64,000 nucleotides of DNA. It comes from Saposhnikovia divaricata. Taxonomy: Eukaryota; Streptophyta; Magnoliopsida; Apiales; Apiaceae. Numbering within the stretch: position 1 is the first letter of the stretch; each line of letters begins with the position of its first letter. The position numbers and the translations under genes are program-made. The DNA lies in the NCBI GenBank assembly GCA_036435485.1, contig CM071598.1, forward strand, positions 120,840,148 through 120,904,147, written 5' to 3'. This document shows positions 44,765-55,110 of this stretch, in pieces. The notes under the pieces were generated by a model. The model searched no databases, had not been told where the DNA came from, and was given only the letters and a program-made list of their open reading frames with translations.

Positions 44765-45337
44765 TTAAATTCTGGAAGAGGCTCTGTAGGTCGAGGTCAG
44801 GAGATCAAATGGTGTGCTCCAACAGAAGGAAGAGTTAAGTTAAATGTGGATGCGTCTGTAATACCGGGAGCAACTTCGTATGCTGTAGGAATGATTATCA
44901 GAGACTGTGAGGGTAGGTTCATTCAAGCTAAAAATCTACAACGGACAGGTGCTGTACCAGTTTTCGAAGCTGAGGTGTGGGGAGTGTACGAAGCTTTGAA
45001 GTGGCTAAAAGAGTTGCAGTTATGCAATGCTATTGTTGAAACTGATTCGATGCTCACTGTCAATGCTCTGTCGAAGAATGTGGAGTATAACTTAGAAGTT
45101 GGGGATGTGCTTGAGGATTGTAGGTCTATTCTAAGGAGTAGTCCTAATGTTTCGATTTCTTTTGTTAAAAGGCAGGCCAACACGGTAGCCCATTTGCTAG
45201 CTAGGGTACCTTGTATGGTGGATTGCCACAATGTTTTTATGTCTCCTCCTAAAATTGTGTTGGAGACTATTATGCTTGAATCGGTGATGACGTAATAAAA
45301 TTTCCTTCCATTTCAAAAAAAAAATATATATATATAT
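44765..45337 (+). mobile_element. 5'-truncated LINE with poly(A) tail
   Basis: Contains only the terminal RNase H-like domain and a very short 3' UTR ending in a poly(A) tract (45315-45323) that runs into TA repeats. Flanked by an 11-bp TSD, as target-primed reverse transcription produces. Confidence 0.8.
44846..45295 (+). pseudogene. LINE RNase H-like domain (RVT_3 type)
   Basis: 149 aa; the frame extends upstream to the truncation point (KWCAPTEGRVKLNVDAS). It carries the usual features: NVDAS, GMIIRDCEGRFI, FEAEVWGVYEALKWLKEL, VETDSML, and SFVKRQANTVAHLLAR near the end. These are the C-terminal residues of a non-LTR retrotransposon polyprotein. RT and endonuclease are missing, so no start codon of its own exists and the ATG at 44846 is internal. 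Confidence 0.85.
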
Positions 45338-45687
45338 ATATATAGTATATGCTGTATATTTTGTTTAATCAATCGCTTTGCCGATTTATGCTTTGTTTAC
45401 ATAGCAAAGCATAATTATCTAAAACCAATCCAAACCGCATTCTTCAATTTTTCTAATTATTTGGTTTAGTTTTGATTTTTGTAACTAGAAAAAAGCAAAT
45501 AAATTTACTTTCAAATCGAAATAATCAAACAACATGAGTTATGCGGCAAATCAAAATATTCGTTTTGAATTGATTTGATCCCAAAAATCAGTCAAATCGA
45601 TCCATACTCAATCTCATTTCATAAAAGTATATTATTAAAATGAATAAATATATATATTTTACAAACTGTCAATTACATATATGAATT

Positions 45688-45730
<43 letters not shown>

Positions 45731-46266
45731 TATTAAATTTTGAATTCGAATACTAACCGATATAAATGTACCTACATTCATATTCGTATTTGAGATTGTC
45801 GGATTCAATTATCTAAATTCGAATGATGTTTGTTTTATTTTGAATACAGATAATATTCACGTTTTTCTTTTCAAATACGAATCACGTTCACTTTATTTCA
45901 GATACGAATAATGTTCATATTATTTCAAACATGAATATAGATATTTTGAATGAATATCGAACTTTATTTTGGTAAGCTTATTAATGCATATTATCTTATA
46001 ATAACATATAAAATATATACACTAAAATATCTGAATAAATTAATTTTTAATTTAATTTATTATAATATATAAAAACAACGCAATTATTATATTAATATTA
46101 ATTCTTTTAAAATTTTATTAATCAATCATAAACAAATTTTTTAAATTTATTATTATTATAAAACAATTTTTAAAATATTCGTATGCATAACACGGACTAT
46201 AATCTAGTTTACTTGCTAATTGCTAAACCTTTAACTACCGAGATTAACTGAAGATTGTCCACATTA
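45338..46266. other. AT-rich region with degenerate repeats
   Basis: 45338-45348 is the right LINE TSD. An (ATA)n microsatellite lies at about 45692-45730. 45770-45960 has four degenerate copies of a unit like AATACGAAT-ATGTTCA-TTTATTTCA. No ORF. Confidence 0.55.
46182..46207 (+). mobile_element. Helitron-like 3' terminus (second)
   Basis: TATGCATAACACGG followed by CTAG/T at 46204-46208 resembles the terminus at 41737-41763. Weaker hairpin; 5' end not found. Confidence 0.35.
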
Positions 46267-46486
46267 TGGGGGTGTTTGGGGGACTTTTTTTCAGAATAAG
46301 TCAACTTATTTTAAGACAAAGTTAGAGATTCTTAACTTTCCAACTTATTTTTCAACTTATTTTTACAACTTATTGAATTTCAAACATACATTAAATACTT
46401 GTATAAAAAAAAATTATCAAAATATAAAATTTTTATCCGAAAATAAGTTGATAAGTCCTAAAAAAAGTTTTGCCAAACGGGCACTA
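46267..46486 (+). mobile_element. hAT-like MITE (copy 2 of 2)
   Basis: GGGGTGTTTGGGGG at the left and CCAAACGGGC at the right; the interior is homologous, in opposite orientation, to 11698-11918. Confidence 0.7.
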
Positions 46487-46657
46487 TGATAACTTTGATA
46501 CCTAGGCGATTTGATTATTCTGCGGTCTATTCGTCCTTTGTGCTGACTATTTTTCTTTCCTGGTAGAGAAATTACATTTACGCAAAATCTTCTTACCTAA
46601 CAAATACGAGTGAAAACTTTTTTCGGATTATTTCAAATAAGGTTCAGCCTGGTTTAC

Positions 46658-46691
<34 letters not shown>

Positions 46692-47263
46692 AATCACATT
46701 TCAAATAAAATTAGGTTTCATTAGTTCATTAAATTCCAACCCCGTGCTCAGCAGGCTCAAGACTCACTCAGGCTGATCTCATATGGTCCAAATAGACTCC
46801 TTTTTGTTTTTGTTTGTGTATTGATATGAGCTTCTTTTCTACAAACCGAATTTACGACTATTTTTATCACAAAAACTTAACTTCTGAAGTTCTCAACTTC
46901 ATATTTTAATTGTGAAATACTCCTATGCTAGTTAAATTTTAAATACACGTAAATAGCACACTTTTTTAGCATAAATAGTTGCCAGAAGAATTGGCACTAT
47001 ATATTCTATTGCAATGCCAAGAGAGAATGGCTATGCAATAAACATCTGTTGCAATGCCGAGAGAGAATGGATATGCAATAAACACTAATTAAAAAGAAGC
47101 GAAAAAAATAAAAGGGAACTATAGTTGGTAGCAAGAACTACAGTGGCTACAATAAACAGCATCAACAGTCGACACGGGGGATGGATAACCAAGTCAACAT
47201 CATCTATAGTACAAATAAACGCAGAATACAAAGACATCATCTATAGTACAAATTAAAGAATTA
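46487..47263. other. AT-rich spacer with short repeats
   Basis: Contains a 29-nt poly(A) run (46661-46689), a 2 x 40-bp tandem repeat with GCAATGCC-AGAGAGAATGG (47009-47088), and CATCATCTATAGTACAAAT twice (about 47198 and 47235). No ORF supported. Confidence 0.6.
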
Positions 47264-47291
47264 CTAGCTTAAAACTCGTGCGATGCACGGA
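47264..47291 (-). mobile_element. Helitron-like 3' terminus, minus strand
   Basis: The complement reads CCGTGCATCGCACGAG (GTGC/GCAC hairpin), then CTAG and T. Orientation is opposite to the other two termini. Confidence 0.5.
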
Positions 47292-47385
47292 TTTTTTTAA
47301 TATTATATAATTTTTTCAATAATTTGAATGAATTTTTTATGATATGAATTTTGTAAGTTAAATTTTTTAATGATATGAATGATAA

Positions 47386-47424
<39 letters not shown>

Positions 47425-47428
<4 letters not shown>

Positions 47429-48640
47429 CTACTCAACTAGAAACCAATTTTAAACTAAAAACTAGAAACCAGGGACATAATTGTAAATATACGCTTCTAA
47501 ATTTCACATCCAGACACATTCTCCACCATCCATCACTTATCATATACGTATATACATTTTATACATTATATCATCATCATCGATCGATTACAATCGTCAC
47601 CACCATTAATCAACGCAATAATCTTCTCTGATCATTATCTCGGCATATCCAACTATCGCCACCACATCCACCATCACCTCCGCCTCCAATTTTGTTTCGA
47701 CAGCCACCAACACCATCATACTACCAACCTAATACCTCACACCTCACCATTATAACCACTTCCAATCACCACCAACACCTCATCAATATATCACTGAAGT
47801 ACAGTCTCCAACCTTCCCAAACATTACAACTACTTCAAACTTTACATATACGAATTACTTATTTCTTTAGCAGAAAACACTAAATTACACTGCAAAAATC
47901 ATCAATTTGTACTATGAAGATCACTTATTTATACAATAACAATCACCAATTTTATCCAACAGATTCATGAATTTATTTTATGATTTTGATGACTACAAAT
48001 TGGTAATTTGTTGATGGAGTTCCAAGAAAAATTGATAATATTTGCACAAATGTGTTCCAAAGAAAATACGGGTTAATGAAATAGGGGAATCATTGTATAT
48101 ATAAGTTAATTATTGTTAGCAGCAATGTGGTTGGAGGCCAGCAAAGGAAATGAAATATGAAGAAGATGAGTAAAGTCAGTAAGAGGGTAGAGTCATAGTA
48201 AGAGAGAAAGAGGGGGATGAGGAAAGTAAAGTAAACATACTTATATATGTGTATAAACGAAATCTTGAGTCTGGGAATACACATGAGTAAAAGAATGGCC
48301 ACGACGACGTTGACAAAAAAAATGATGAACAGAAGTTCACCGAAGCTCGGAATGGTAGAGGAATATGATAGGAAAGTGCCCCTGCGGGGCCAGAGGTCGG
48401 AAAGGAAAAAGAGGAACCAGATCTGCAAATTTCCAGATCGCCGGAAAATTCAAGCTAGCCGGAGAAGGGTCGTCGGAGAAGATGATGGCAGTGGTAGTGG
48501 GTGTGGGTGAGTTAGGTTTGTACTGTGTATTTAAATTGGGTGTGAGTGTTTAAATAGAGTCATCAGATTTAATTAGATTAAGGCTAGTAGAGGTTTCTAG
48601 TTTTTATTTTAAAAGGGGTTTCTATTTGATCACTAGCCTA
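47425..48640. mobile_element. (TA)n-inserted foldback element B
   Basis: Lies between TA tracts (47390-47427 and 48639-48658). TIR of about 47 bp: left TAGAAACCAATTTTAAAC and AAAACTAGAAACC, right GGTTTCTAGTTTTTATTTTA and GGGGTTTCTA. The interior is less AT-rich: 47640-47860 is C-rich (CCACCATCACCTCCGCC) and 48400-48510 is G-rich with CGCCGG motifs, unlike its surroundings. It carries the palindrome GTGCCCCTGCGGGGCC at 48376-48391. ORFs at 48090-48428, 48247-48510 and 48365-48553 show no domain. Confidence 0.75.
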
Positions 48641-49020
48641 TATATATATATATATATAGGCTTTTGCTCAAATACAAACAACTCTTAAAATGAGAAATAC
48701 AAACCAACACAAAATATATTATATTTCATTTATTCTAAGGGCCCCGTCAGGGGCACTTTCACAAAAAAGTCTTATAATTCTACCTTCTATCAATTCATCA
48801 AAAAAAAATAAAAAAAAGCTGCTGCCACGTCATCATTTTTTTTATAAAAAAAAAAAATTTTTTAATTTTTTTTCCGATGTATAGATAGAGGGTAGAATTA
48901 TAAGACTTTTTCGTATTGGGGTACCCCTAGTTTGGTCATTAGATTAGCTTAAATGTTGAATTAGAATTTAGTTTTTAGGTTTGTATTCTAAGAAAGTTTG
49001 TATTGGAGTAGCCCCCTATA
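48641..49020. mobile_element. (TA)n-inserted foldback element C
   Basis: Shares its left TA tract with element B and its right tract with D. Left AATACAAACAACTC...AATACAAACC pairs with right GGTTTGTATT...GTTTGTATTGGAG. Inner arms AAGTCTTATAATTCTACC and its complement also pair. GC-rich palindrome GGCCCCGTCAGGGGCAC at 48740-48756. Confidence 0.85.
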
Positions 49021-49420
49021 TATATATATGAGTTGCACTCCATAACAAACACCTTATATAACAAACAATAAAGAACACCTCATATCTAATCTAATATAAG
49101 AGTTCCGTCATGGCACCCAATACAAAAAGTTGTTATTTTTTTATCCTCTATCCATCTAGCAAAAAAAATAAAAAAAATAAAAATAAAAAAAAAATTACTG
49201 TTCATAATGATGTCACTGCTGACGTTAGCATGACGTCATCATGAACAGTAATTTTTTTTATTTTTTATTTTTTTATTTTTTTGCTTGATGGATAGAGGGT
49301 AAAAAAATAACAACTTTTTGTATTGGGTGCCCCTAGCGGGGCCGTTGGATCTATTAGATCTAAGGTGTTCTTTATTGTTTGTTATATAAGGGTGTTCTGT
49401 ATGGAGCAATGGCCTATATA
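49021..49420. mobile_element. (TA)n-inserted foldback element D
   Basis: Almost the whole element is two inverted arms of about 180 bp: AACAAACAATAAAGAACACC pairs with its complement at 49358-49377, and ACAAAAAGTTGTTATTTTTT with 49304-49323. The loop (about 49196-49250) holds TGACGTCATC motifs. Palindrome GTGCCCCTAGCGGGGCC at 49327-49343. Confidence 0.88.
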
Positions 49421-49545
49421 TATATATATATACATATATTGGCCATATTATTTCTAAAAAAGAAAAAAAATAGTAAGATATAGATAAGATGATACGTTTT
49501 TAGCTGAAAAAGGTAACCAGTCAATTATTAATTATTATGGTATTA

Positions 49546-49690
49546 CCTTCGTCCCATAAAGTATGATCCTCTTACTTTTTCACGCATTTCATGTTCACAC
49601 ATTTTAAAAATGTTGTTAATAAGTACCCCATCCAAGCACATTGAAATGGGTGCAAAAAGAAGTGGGTCAAACAAAATGGGACGGATGGAG
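49546..49690. mobile_element. Stowaway-type MITE (145 bp)
   Basis: The left end CCTTCGTCCCATAAAGTATG pairs with GGGACGGATGGAG at the right, both flanked by TA. This is the Tc1/mariner-related Stowaway signature. Confidence 0.85.
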
Positions 49691-50391
49691 TATTATTTTA
49701 TTGAATGCAATTATCCGTAATACTATAGGAAATAAGAGGTTTTAATAAGAGAAAATATAAAATGTAACGTGTTTTAGCGGAAAATGTAATTTGTTAGTTA
49801 TTAGTGATCGTAATATTATTATTTTATTTTATTAAATTTTATTGCCTGTAGTATTTTTAGAATATAAAATATAATGTGTTTTAACGTGTATTTTTAGAAA
49901 AAAAAAATTGAAAATGAGATATTTTAGTCAGAAAATATAGAAAAGATATTACATTTTAGATGAAAAACGGTAATCAATTACTTATTAATTATAATTTTAT
50001 TAGTTTATCTAATTAAATAGAATGACCCATGATATTTTTGGAAAAGAGGGGTTCTAGTTAGAAAAGTAAGAAAAGATAATGTGTTTTTGCTGAAAAATGT
50101 AATTGGTTAGTTATTATGAACTATAATAGCGTTGTTTTATTTTATAAAATAGAATTACATGTTTTTACCAATAATAAATATTTAAAGAAAGATAATTAAG
50201 TAAAATAATCAAGTTTGAAAATGAGATATTTTAGTTAAAGAACTTAGAAAAGATATTACCTTTTAGCTGAAAAAGATAATTAGTTAGTTATTAGTAATTA
50301 TAATATTAATAGTTTTCTTTTGGAAAGAAAAGATTTTAGTTATAAAAGTTAGAAAAGGTAATAGTTGAAAAAGTAAATTAGTTAGTTACTA

Positions 50392-50693
50392 CCTCCATCC
50401 CTCCCATTTCTTTACAGTTACTATTTTGGGATGTCCCTCTCATTTCTTTACGTTACTATAAATAGTAAGTTTCTCCCACTATTACACCCACTACCTTTCC
50501 CCACTATCTCATATTTAATAATAAAAAAACACTATTACACCCACTACTTTCCTCCACTATCTCAAATTTATTATTAAATGTTAATAGGTCCCACCACTTT
50601 ACCCACTTTTCATCTAACTTTACTCATTTTTTATGCATTGTCTTGGTCTCCGTGTCCCCCTCCAATGTAAACAAATAAGGGGGACGGAGGGAG
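50392..50693. mobile_element. Stowaway-like MITE (302 bp)
   Basis: CCTCCATCCCTCCCATTTC at the left and AAGGGGGACGGAGGGAG at the right, flanked by TA. The interior has two copies of CACTATTACACCCACTAC (about 50478 and 50529). Confidence 0.8.
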
Positions 50694-50974
50694 TATTATT
50701 TAGGAGAAAATGAGATATTTTAGTTAAAAAATAAAGAAAAGATATAACCTTTTAGCTGAAAAAGATAACCAGTTACTTATTAATAATTATAATATTATTG
50801 ATTTATTTCATTAGTTAGAACGATCATACACTACAAGAAAAACGGGCTTTTCCTTCCGTCAAATCGGTAGGAAAAGGCCCAAAATCGGTAGGAAATGTGG
50901 CATTTCCTACCGGCCCCCTTCGGTAGGAAATGCTTAAGTAGGAAATGACTTTGGTAGGAAATGATACTGACCTG

Positions 50975-51130
50975 GTCAACGTCGGGCCCACATGATGACA
51001 TGGCATGCCACATAGCGAGGACCCACATGCCAACTTGGACGATGACGTGGCAACACATCAGCTGCCATGTCATATGACACGTGGGCGGGCCCCGCACACG
51101 TCACCAGCCACGTCAGCTGCCGACGTGGAA
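50975..51130. other. GC-rich ACGT-motif cluster in the CACTA subterminal region
   Basis: Several ACGT-core sites (GATGACGTGGC, GACACGTGGG, CCACGTCAGC, CGACGTGG), resembling the core of MITE A (42935-43210). Confidence 0.6.
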
Positions 51131-51629
51131 ATTGTGGAAAATGAACAGTCATTTCCTACCGACTCCTTTTTTACCCATCGGTAGGAATTGTTCTAGGAGC
51201 ATTGTAAAATAGCATTTCCTACCGCTCATTTCCAACCGCTCAATTCCTACTTCCGTTTATCATTTCCTACCGTGCCTTTTGAATGCGGTAGGAAAAAACA
51301 TGAAAACGGTAGGAAATACTAGGTTTTGAATGGTAAGGTCGGTAGGAAATGGGTTAGGTCAGTAGGAATTACTGGGTTTTTTTTATAAAAAGAAAATTGG
51401 TCTTGTTGATTTTCTTTTACAACAAAATGCTTAAATCATAATGAAAACTACAAACCAATAGCTAGATCTTAAGTACCACAACAAAAACGCATTCATCATA
51501 CAAAGAAATTCAAACATTTATCATATAACCATAAACAATCATTCTTTCTTATCACAATAATAATATTCAAAACTTAAAAATTGTTCTAAAATAATTAGAA
51601 GAAAGCAAGAACATTTTATACAAACTTAA

Positions 51630-51800
51630 TTAACCATTGCCTTCAACATCATTGTCCTTATCTTCATCATTCTAGCAACATTTATCTTCGTCCACCATCA
51701 TTGTCTTTATACCAATTTCCTTGGCCACTTTGTCTTTGCCTTCATCCACTTTATATTTGCCTTCATCCATAAAGTTATAATAGCCTTGTTATCCTCATCA
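51630..51800 (-). pseudogene. Acidic C-terminal remnant of a CACTA ORF (tentative)
   Basis: On the minus strand the sequence reads repetitively Asp/Glu/Lys-rich (MDEGKYKVDEGKDKVAKE, then NDEDKDNDVEG) with an internal stop, as in acidic tails of CACTA-encoded proteins. No upstream domain is present. Confidence 0.35.
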
Positions 51801-52071
51801 AGTACCTACAATTAACATAACAAGCAATAATAAGTAAGTAGTACAAGGATGTGAAAAAATCAAACAACAAAATATAAATGAAAGAGATAATTTTTACCTA
51901 ATAATGAAGATGTGAAAAATGAAAGAGATGATATTGAAACTATAAATTTTCAGTGGTATAAGATGAGAGGAGGAGAAGAGAGTTGAAGTTAAATGGAATG
52001 AAGAAAGTGTTTGTTTTATAAATCTGAATTTCAAATTTCCTACCGCACTTTCTATATTTCCTACCAATTTG

Positions 52072-52440
52072 CGGTAGGAAATGACTTTGGGCGGCATTTT
52101 GAATTTTGATTTAGGCGGTCATTTCGAATTTTCGATTTAGGCGTTCATTTTGAATTTTTCGTGAATTACCATTTCCTACCGACTTGCGGTAGGTTATAAG
52201 TTTTGGCTCAAATTTTGAAAATTTGGGTTTAGGCGCCATTTTTAAATTTTCGTGAAATTTTAAATTCCCACCAATATCTTTCACATTTCCTACCAATTTA
52301 CGGTAGGAAATGACTTTGGGCGCCATTTTGAATTTTGATTTGGGCGCTCATTTCAAAATTTTCGTTTAGGCGCTCATTTTGAATTTTTCGTGAATTATCA
52401 TTTCCTACTGACCTGTAGTAGGTTATAAGTTTTGTCTCCA
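52072..52440. repeat. Tandem duplication, period 229 bp, at the CACTA-satellite junction
   Basis: CGGTAGGAAATGACTTTGGG occurs at 52072 and 52301, each followed by a similar run of TTTAGGCG/GGGCGC and CATTTTGAATTTT motifs. The second copy runs directly into the first satellite monomer. Confidence 0.75.
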
Positions 52441-55110
52441 ATTTTGAAAATTACCTAACCAAAATAAATTTATTATTTTTTAAAAAATTTTGGAATAACA
52501 TTTAAAAAGATTGATCTTGACTCCCGTATGGTTCGATCGTCGAAATTCTAATTCAAAATAATCGAATCAAGAATCGGGAACGAAAACTAGTGTAGGGGTT
52601 AAAGTCAAATTACTAGTTGACCGTTAAATTACCTAATCAAATAAATTTATTATATTTTTAAAATTTTGGAATAACATTTAAAAAGATTGATCTTGACTCC
52701 CATACGGTTCGATTATCGAAATTCTATTTCAAAATAATCGAATCAAGAATCGGGAACGAAAACTAGTTTAGGGGTTAAAGTCAAATTACTAGTTGACCGT
52801 TAAATTACCTAATCAAATAAATTTATTATTTTTTCATAATTTTAGAAAAACATTTAAAAAGATGATCTTGACTCCCGTACGGTTCGATTATCAAATTCTA
52901 TTTCAAAATTATCGAATAAAGAATCGGGAACGAAAACTAGTTTAGGGATTAAAGTCAAACTACTAGTTGACCGTTAAATTACCTAATCAAATAAATTTAT
53001 TATTTTTTAAAATTTTGGGAAAAACATTTAAAAAGATTGATCTTGACTCCCGTACGGTTCGATCGTCGAAATTCTATTTCAAAATAATCGAATCAGGAAA
53101 GGAAACCAGTTTAGGGTTTAAAGTCAAATTAGTAGTTGACCGTTAAATTACTTAATCAAATAAATTAATTATTTTTTTAATATTTTGGAATTACTTTTAA
53201 AAATATTGATCTTGACTCTCGTACGGTTCGATCGTCAAAATTCTATTTTAAAATAATCGAATCAAGAATCGGGAAAGGAAACTAGTTTAAGGGTTAAAGT
53301 CAAAATACTAGTTGACCGTTAAATTACCTAATCAAATAAATTTATTATATTTTTTAAAATTTTAGAATAACATTTAAAAAGATTGATCTTGACTCCCATA
53401 CGGTTCGATCGTCGAAATTCTATTTAAAAATAATGGAATCAAGAATCGGGAACGAAAACTAGTTTAGGGATTAAAGTCAAAGTACTAGTTGACCGTTAAA
53501 TTACCTAATCAAATAAATTTATTATTTTTTTAAAATTTTGGAATAACATTTAAAAAGATTGATCTTGACTCCCATACGGTTCGATCATCGAAATTCTATT
53601 TCAAAATAATCGAATCAAGAATCGGGAACGAAAACTAGTTTAGGGGTTAAAGTCAAAGTACTAGTTAACCGTTCAATTACCTAATCAAATAAATTTATTA
53701 TTTTTTTAAAATTTTGGAATAACATTTAAAAAGATTGATCTTGACTCCCATACGGTTCGATTATCGAAATTCTATTTCAAAATAATCGAATCAAGAATCG
53801 GGAACGAAAACTAGTTTAGGGGTTAAAGTCAAATTACTAGTTGACCGTTAAATTACCTAATCAAATAAATTTATTATTTTTTTTAAAATTTTAGAATAAC
53901 ATTTAAAAAGATTGATCTTGACTCCCATACGGTTCGATCATCGAAATTCTATTTAAAAATAATGGAATCAAGAATCGGGAACGAAAACTAGTTTAGGGGT
54001 TAAAGTCAAAGTACTAGTTGACCGTTCAATTACCTAATCAAATAAATTTATTATTTTTTTAAAATTTTGGAATAACATTTAAAAAGATTGATCTTGACTC
54101 CCGTATGGTTCGATCGTCGAAATTATATTTAAAAATAATCGAATCAAGAATCGGGAACGAAAACCAGTTTGGGGGTTAAAATCAAAGTACTAGTTGACCG
54201 TTAAATTACCTAATCAAATAAATTTATTATTTTTTTAAAATTTTGGAATAACATTTAAAAAGATTGATCTTGACTCCCGTATGGTTCGATCGTCGTAATT
54301 CTATTTAAAAATAATCGAATCAAGAATCGGGAAAGAAAATTAGTTTAGGGGTTAAAGTCAAAGTACTAGTTGACCGTTAAATTACCTAATCAAATAAATT
54401 TATCATTTTTTTTTAAATTTTGGAATAACATTTAAAAAGATTGATCTTGACTCCCGTACAGTTCAATCATCGAAATTATATTTAAAAATAGTCGAATCAA
54501 GAATCGGGAACGAAAACTAGTTTAGGGGTTAAAGTCAAAGTACTAGTTGACCGTTACATTACCTAATCAAATAAATTTATATTTTTTTAAAATTTTGGAA
54601 TAACATTTAAAAAGATTGATCTTGACTCCCGTACGGTTCGATCGTCGAAATTCTATTTCAAAATAATCGAATCAAGAATGAGGAACGGAAACTAGTTTAG
54701 GGGTTAAAGTCAAAGTACTAGTTGACCGTTAAATTACCTAATCAAATAAATTTATTATTTTTTTAAAATTTTGGAATAACATTTAAATAGATTGATCTTG
54801 ACTCCCGTACGGTTCGATCGTCCAAATTTTATTTCAAAATAATCGAATCAAGAATCGGGAATGAAATCTAGATTAGTGTTAAAGTCAAAGTACTAGTTGA
54901 CCGTTAAATTACCTAATTAAATAAATTTATTATTTTTTAAAATTTTAGAATAAAATTTAAAAAGATTGATCTTGACTCCCGTACGGTTCGATCGTCGAAA
55001 TTCTATTTCAAAATAATCGAATCAAGAATCGGGAACGAAAACCAGTTTGGGGGTTAAAATCAAAGTACTAGTTGACCGTTAAATTACCTAATCAAATAAA
55101 TTTATTATTT

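Larger units (their letters stand above)
49440..50828. repeat. Decayed tandem array interrupted by MITEs
   Basis: Six to eight diverged copies of AGAAAAGATATTACCTTTTAGCTGAAAAA-GTAA-CAGTTAGTTATTA-type sequence (about 49490, 49755, 49940, 50070, 50245, 50355, 50735), spaced about 110-180 bp after removal of the inserted Stowaway elements. No ORFs. Confidence 0.6.
50829..52445. mobile_element. Second CACTA element, left end and subterminal arrays
   Basis: Starts CACTACAAGAAAAACGGG after ATA (possible TSD). CGGTAGGAAATG and its complement CATTTCCTACCG recur many times at 50860-51390 and 52030-52430, typical of CACTA subterminal regions. Between them lies only a decayed coding remnant. No right TIR is found before the satellite begins, so the element is either truncated or continues beyond the window. 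It is unrelated in subterminal motif to the CACTA at 17041. Confidence 0.75.

Noticed and set aside
46661..46689. Poly(A) run as evidence for a SINE or processed gene
   Set aside because: No A/B box, upstream gene-like sequence or duplication was found around it.
48090..48553. Three overlapping ORFs inside foldback element B, one hydrophobic
   Set aside because: No domain, frames on both strands, and composition follows inverted GC-shifted segments.
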